Below are positions 59,330 to 64,000 of a stretch of 64,000 nt of DNA, piece after piece. Within the stretch, counting starts at the first letter, position 1; each line of letters opens with the position of its first letter. The DNA comes from Epiperipatus broadwayi (Eukaryota > Onychophora > Udeonychophora > Euonychophora > Peripatidae): NCBI GenBank assembly GCA_028023455.1, contig JAQFVV010012416.1:4257594-4321593 (forward strand), given 5' to 3'. Made by a program: the position numbers and the translations under genes. The notes under the pieces are model-generated. The model did no database searches, was not told the origin of the DNA, and saw only the letters and a list, made by a program, of their open reading frames with translations.

Positions 59330-61275
59330 TATATCTGCGGCTCACAAATTGCTTTGTATGGCAAACCACATCTTTAATTTTTTTTTGTATATCTTTGTTT
59401 TTTTTTTGGGTCGTGCTAATTTACAAAATGCTATTAAAGGCATATGCTTCCAATACAATTCTATTCACCCTAATTTAGAAAGATCAACTGTAAAAATGAG
59501 TAATTAATAGATTACTGAATGCTAGTGGTGGTGATGATATTCATTTTGAATGCTTTCCTTCAGTAGCTGACCTGTAGGTCTAATTCAGTTAACTAATCCA
59601 ATATTAGATGCCAAAGGGGTATATAGATATTTTTTGGTAATGGACAAAACGAGAATAGAAAGCATAGAAACTTTTATGACCCTAAAACTGGTAAGCTTGG
59701 AGCATACCTTCTCTTAAGTATTTTTCTAAAGAATGGTTAACAGAAAGATTTTTGTTTTATATGGACCCTAAAGGATCATATTTTATATCTATTCATTTTA
59801 TTCTAAGCAAATAAAGTTTACTATACACAAATAAACTTCTTATCACACCCTCGTGTGCAACTATTTTTAAGCATTAAACACTAAATTTAAAATCTTTAAA
59901 TATTTTTATTTATTTATATTAAACATGATATTAGGAAATTGATTTCATTTCACGATATTTGCGCAACGCAATTATTATTATGCATGATTTATTATTTAAA
60001 AGAGAATTAGCAAAAGTAAGATGAATGCTAATTTTAAAATTACAAATTGGTTTTAAGTCAAAAAAAAAATAGTTGTCACCCTAAATCAACCTTCATTTTT
60101 TTCTATTTTATTGTTTTATTTTTATACAGTCATTCATCTTAACTGCGTTTCCATCTTCAATGAATCTGAACTGAAAACAAAGCTAAAAATGAATGATTTC
60201 TCCATTGCCGGTGCCTAAATTAATATTTACTTTGTAAAGCTTCGGCTTTTTGAGAGCTATGAAAACTGTAGAAGAGGCAGTTAATTTGAGAAGAGACAGA
60301 TCCATTTTATCTCTGAAGACTTGATCAGAGAATTAAATTTCTCTTTTTCATTTCGGTAAAGAAAATGACACTTGTATTTCCCATAGTGCAAGAGAAAACT
60401 GTCTTAATATTTGTTTATTTAAAGAGTCGACGTAAATAAACATCTTTAGAAAAACAAGCTAGATTATTAACCCAACAGTGTGCATAAGAAACATTAATCC
60501 TTTATGGCCTAAATCCTAACACAATATTATAATTAAAATTAATTTATAAATATAAATAATTTTACAACTCTGATTCTAAATTGAACAACACAATAAAACT
60601 GGGGAAAAGTTTTAAAAAATATATAAATAAAAATTCAATAATAAAGTGTAATATATATATATCTGACAGGCAACAACCAAACCGGTTGTTAAAGTAGTCA
60701 TTACAGACAAAAGATTGTTGCCTTGACAACAACAGATTGTGGGTCAACTGTTTCTTAAACTTCGGCTGTCGACTGTGAATTACACTTGGAAAACTATTAG
60801 CAAGTTATTATTTATTGTCATTGTAGCACAACTCATCTAATTATATAATACTGATCATTAAACAGGTATCTAGGTAATTTTAGATGCAGTATATAAAAAG
60901 TGCTCAAACCTGTCAATATTTAGGTATTTGGCAAACCTATTGGACAACACTTTCTCATTAACCAAGAGATTGTAACAGACGTCTTTGCCTTGCAGTGGGT
61001 TACTTAAAAGCTATTTTCTTGTATTTATGTATATCAAAACCAATTATAAATTCATATTTTTAAACATATCACTTCAGATTAGTTAAAAGAAGAAAATCAG
61101 TTAAATCCAAAATGTAACAAAAACAATATCACAATTCGAAAACAATTTATTAGCACTATGAAATTACAAAATAAAGGTATTTATTTCTAATGAAAGAATA
61201 ATGTAGGTAGTTGAACTGTGCTCCACCACCTGTATTATCCTCTCATTAATACGAATTTTCAATCAGAAAAGAGAA
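59330..61275. other. no recognisable gene; X-box-like site within
   Basis: 60120-60440 is somewhat less AT-rich and non-repetitive within this window, so it is the best place here to look for a conserved exon or promoter. I recognise no protein. Confidence 0.35.
60717..60730 (+). promoter_or_regulatory. X-box-like (RFX) motif
   Basis: GTTGCCTTGACAAC, identical to 945-958. A second related half, GACAGGCAACAACC, lies at about 60665. No neighbouring gene is recognised. Confidence 0.25.
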
Positions 61276-61483
61276 TTAAAGCAGGCAAAATTCTCCATAC
61301 AGTAGTGTCTCTCAGTGCCAACCAGAGTAATCAACGGATGCCAGAAGGCTTGTGCATAAAATTCCCATCTAGTGCCTATTCTTCCAATATCCCCAGACTA
61401 GTTTCTGGCTTGTGGCCTTCATCAGTGAGGAGATTTGGATCTGAGAACACTGCACCTAGATCTTAGGATCTAATGCAACCCTC
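61276..61483 (-). repeat. family D repeat, left arm only
   Basis: TTCTCCATACAGTAGTG through GACTAGTTTCTGGCTTGTGG and CTAGATCTTAGGATCTAATG; the right arm is missing. The reverse strand has an intact CTGATGA (61425-61419), AGGC-CACAA-GCCA and GAAAC (61405-61401). Confidence 0.8.
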
Positions 61484-61667
61484 CAGCAGCCATCTTTTAT
61501 CTCTACTTAACTACAAAACTATGAGAATAAAATTGAAAACAATATTTTCAATCTAAGCTCAATAGCTTATATAGTCATATTGGTCTGAACTTAGTTCAGT
61601 ACCCATATATTTTGGTGTCTTTGGCTCTTTAACAACCATAGCCACCACTATCCTATTAGGCAGAATT
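61484..61667. other. no recognisable feature
   Basis: Short spacer between two family D copies. Confidence 0.4.
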
Positions 61668-62142
61668 GGTGTTAAACCACTAAACACCACATGATCCACA
61701 TTTCTTATGCTAGCACATAACTGTTATTAAAACAGGCAAAACTCTCCATACAGTAGTGTCACTCAGTGCCAACCAGAGTAATCAATGGATGCCAGAAGGT
61801 TTGTGCATAAAATCCCATCTAGTGCCTACACATCCAACATCCCCAGACTAGTTTCTGGCTTGTGGCCTTCAGCAGTGAGGAGCTTTGCATTGGAGAGCAC
61901 TGTACCTAGATCTTAGGATCTAATGCTCTCAGATTCAAAGCTCCTCACTGACAAAGGCCACAAGCCAGAAACTAGTCTGTCTATATAGAATGAGTAGGCA
62001 TTATATGGGAATTTTATGCACAAGCCTTCTGGCATCCATTGATTACTCTGGTTGGCACTGAGTGGCACTACTGTATGGAAGAGTTTTGCCTGTTTTAATA
62101 ATAGTTATGCGATAGCATAAGAAATGGAGATCATGTGATGCA
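61668..62142. repeat. family D foldback, full-length
   Basis: The most complete copy. Left arm 61686-61905 and right arm 61925-62140 are inverted over about 215 nt, at about 90 percent (TTTCTTATGCTAGCACATAA opposite TTATGCGATAGCATAAGAAA), around TAGATCTTAGGATCTA. Both arms carry the GAAAC hairpin; the right-arm core is CTGACAA. No coding content and no clear TSD. Confidence 0.88.
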
Positions 62143-62144
62143 GA

Positions 62145-64000
62145 AAAGAGAATATTAATGATTTAATGATGTTTAACTTTGATGATACACTGGTTAAAAA
62201 AAATTGAATTATATGAGCCTATGACATTATTTAATAAGAAGCTACTCATCCAAACAAAAAATTGGTTATTGCATCTATACACAGCTTGGCATAGGTATAA
62301 TTTAAAATATCTGAATTTTGAACTTATTTTATTCCAAATAAATGCATTAGCTAGATTGCATTAAGTTAATAAAACGTTAGTTAGATTGATGTAATACCTC
62401 ATTAAAGCCTATGATGTAGCTTTAAATTTGAGATACTATAATAAATTGTATTAACAAAACAACAGTAAATTGCAAGCTGCTAATGATAATGATCAAGTGT
62501 TGTTGCTTGTTCATAGTTTTCTATTTCTAATATGTGAAGGACTTCACACATATAAATCAAGCAATATGATGTGCTGCCTTCTTGATGCATCATGTAATTA
62601 GACATACAACTGTCATGGATTTAGAAAATTTGTAATGGTGTTCAGGGATCTGGAAATACTCCATATTGTATTATTTTCACAATACACTTGTATTGGAAGA
62701 TATTCAAAAAGTGCATCTTTTTGACATCATTCTTTTGAGTGATTGGTTGATACTGAATAAAGTTCAGTTGGTGATTGGTGTTCATTTTTCATTCTGTGAG
62801 AACATTGTCACAAAAATGGTAATGATATTTTTTTAAGTTATCAACATGCCAGTATCTAGCTACCAAATATATTATCCCATGGCTTTCTAAGATTAATATT
62901 TGGATTAGTAGCAGTAATTTATTCTATTGAATTCTATTTCAAAGGCATCCATTATACCAGTCCTATTTAGTATCCTTTGAATATCAAGATTGTTAATGAT
63001 GGTTTCTGGAAGTAAGTAAACAAAGGCAATTTCTGTTTTTAATGTAGGCTGATAGTGATCATAAAAGACACATAGTAATAAAATAGTATTCAACTGAGAT
63101 ATAGCAGTTAAGTTATGGTAGTTGTCAAGTTGAATTGACAAATCATTGATAGCAAGGTAAACTTTTGTCACAGAACATATAAAAATATTATTCCTATCAC
63201 AATAGATCTCTTCTATATGTTATACTATGAATGTTTTGTGATAAGGGCAACTCATTGCAAAAATGACTAGAGCTCATCTACTTCTGCAAATAGCCAATTC
63301 ATTATCTGATTCCTATTAGAAATCTCTTTTGGCATCATTACCTCTTTCCAATTTTTTTACAATCTATTTCTTGGTTAGATATTATTTGGTAATCACTGTG
63401 GTGATTTGTCCAATCAACATTCTAAATCTTATAATAAAGTGTTTAGTGCATTGATTTACTAGATATAAAATTGGGTTGGAATCTAGGGTGGATGAAGTAT
63501 GAAATTTTCTAAACTTGCAAATAGGTCTAGAATTTTTTATATGGGCAATTTATAGACCATTCAGATGGGCATTTAGTAGTGATCAGTAAATGGGTATTTG
63601 GTATCACTTAATGAATGATAATACTGGCATGTTAATCAAGTTTGTTATTTTTGCTATAGTCTTGTGCATACTTTATATCTTTAAGGCTATCCATTTTCCA
63701 TAAACAATCAATTAACTTCAAACTGCTGCTATTGCAAAATATGCAAAAAGTTTTATCCATTAGTGCATCTACTATTTTTCATGCTCTCAGAACAAAGTAA
63801 ACAGCTTACTGCTTTTGTTAGAATGTGTTTAATAATAAGCTGGATTAGTTTAGTCTATGTTTATATTCCTTTAAGCCTTTTCCTGGAAATATCAAAATCA
63901 TGATATTTTGCAATATTAAATAGTAATTATAAACATCATAAAAACATTATTCTATGTATTCTATTGAATAGAGTAAATTTTGGTTAATAATATTTATGAT
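62145..64000. other. no recognisable gene
   Basis: AT-rich DNA with short frames only (longest 88 codons, minus, 62905-63171; not recognised). It may be a decayed retroelement, but no motif supports this. Confidence 0.4.

Overview
This window looks like intergenic, repeat-rich nuclear DNA from an invertebrate animal. It is very AT-rich, has no recognisable host gene, and is packed with degenerate retrotransposons, tRNA-derived SINEs, foldback repeats and long perfect (TTA)n arrays. A 500-N spacer at 30866-31365 shows that it is a scaffold from a draft assembly. I cannot name the species. Spliced host genes with short exons could be missed by eye, but nothing coding outside mobile elements could be supported.

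Layout. 1-8 kb: foldback repeats, a hammerhead-bearing repeat family (family B), and two tRNA-derived SINEs, one with a perfect 16-bp target-site duplication. 8.3-11 kb: a decayed Ty3/gypsy pol on the minus strand (RT, RNase H, integrase). 11.4-16.3 kb: decayed non-LTR pieces, one split by a family A insertion. 17-18.7 kb: a large foldback enclosing a tRNA-like head. 18.7-30.8 kb: two copies of one Tx1/L1-like non-LTR family (minus strand), each with its 3' end against a (TTA)n array, and between them a Merlin-like DNA transposon remnant with terminal inverted repeats. 31.4-36.1 kb: three jockey/CR1/L2-like elements, head-to-head then head-to-tail, joined by ATT/ATC arrays. 36.3-39.5 kb: a decayed RTE-like element. 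41.4-47.2 kb: a Penelope-like terminal motif, family B repeats with hammerhead-like RNAs, a foldback carrying a SINE in one arm, and tandem repeats. 47.8-49.7 kb: a candidate solo LTR. 51-62 kb: more family B and family D foldbacks. The remaining stretches show nothing recognisable.

The most interesting system is the set of non-coding repeats that carry hammerhead-ribozyme-like cores (CUGANGA - short hairpin - GAAA). Family B has the clearest form: a 5-bp stem II, an ACCAA/UUGGU stem I with a bulge and outer pairing, a very short stem III and an NUH cleavage triplet. It occurs on both strands, usually in inverted pairs, next to a tRNA-like segment. Families D and G and the 41.4-kb motif carry weaker versions. 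This resembles ribozymes known from Penelope-like elements and retrozymes, but no Penelope protein is seen here, so the family looks non-autonomous.

Where the younger elements break frame, the breaks mostly fall in homopolymer runs, so some pseudogenes may be assembly errors rather than real decay.
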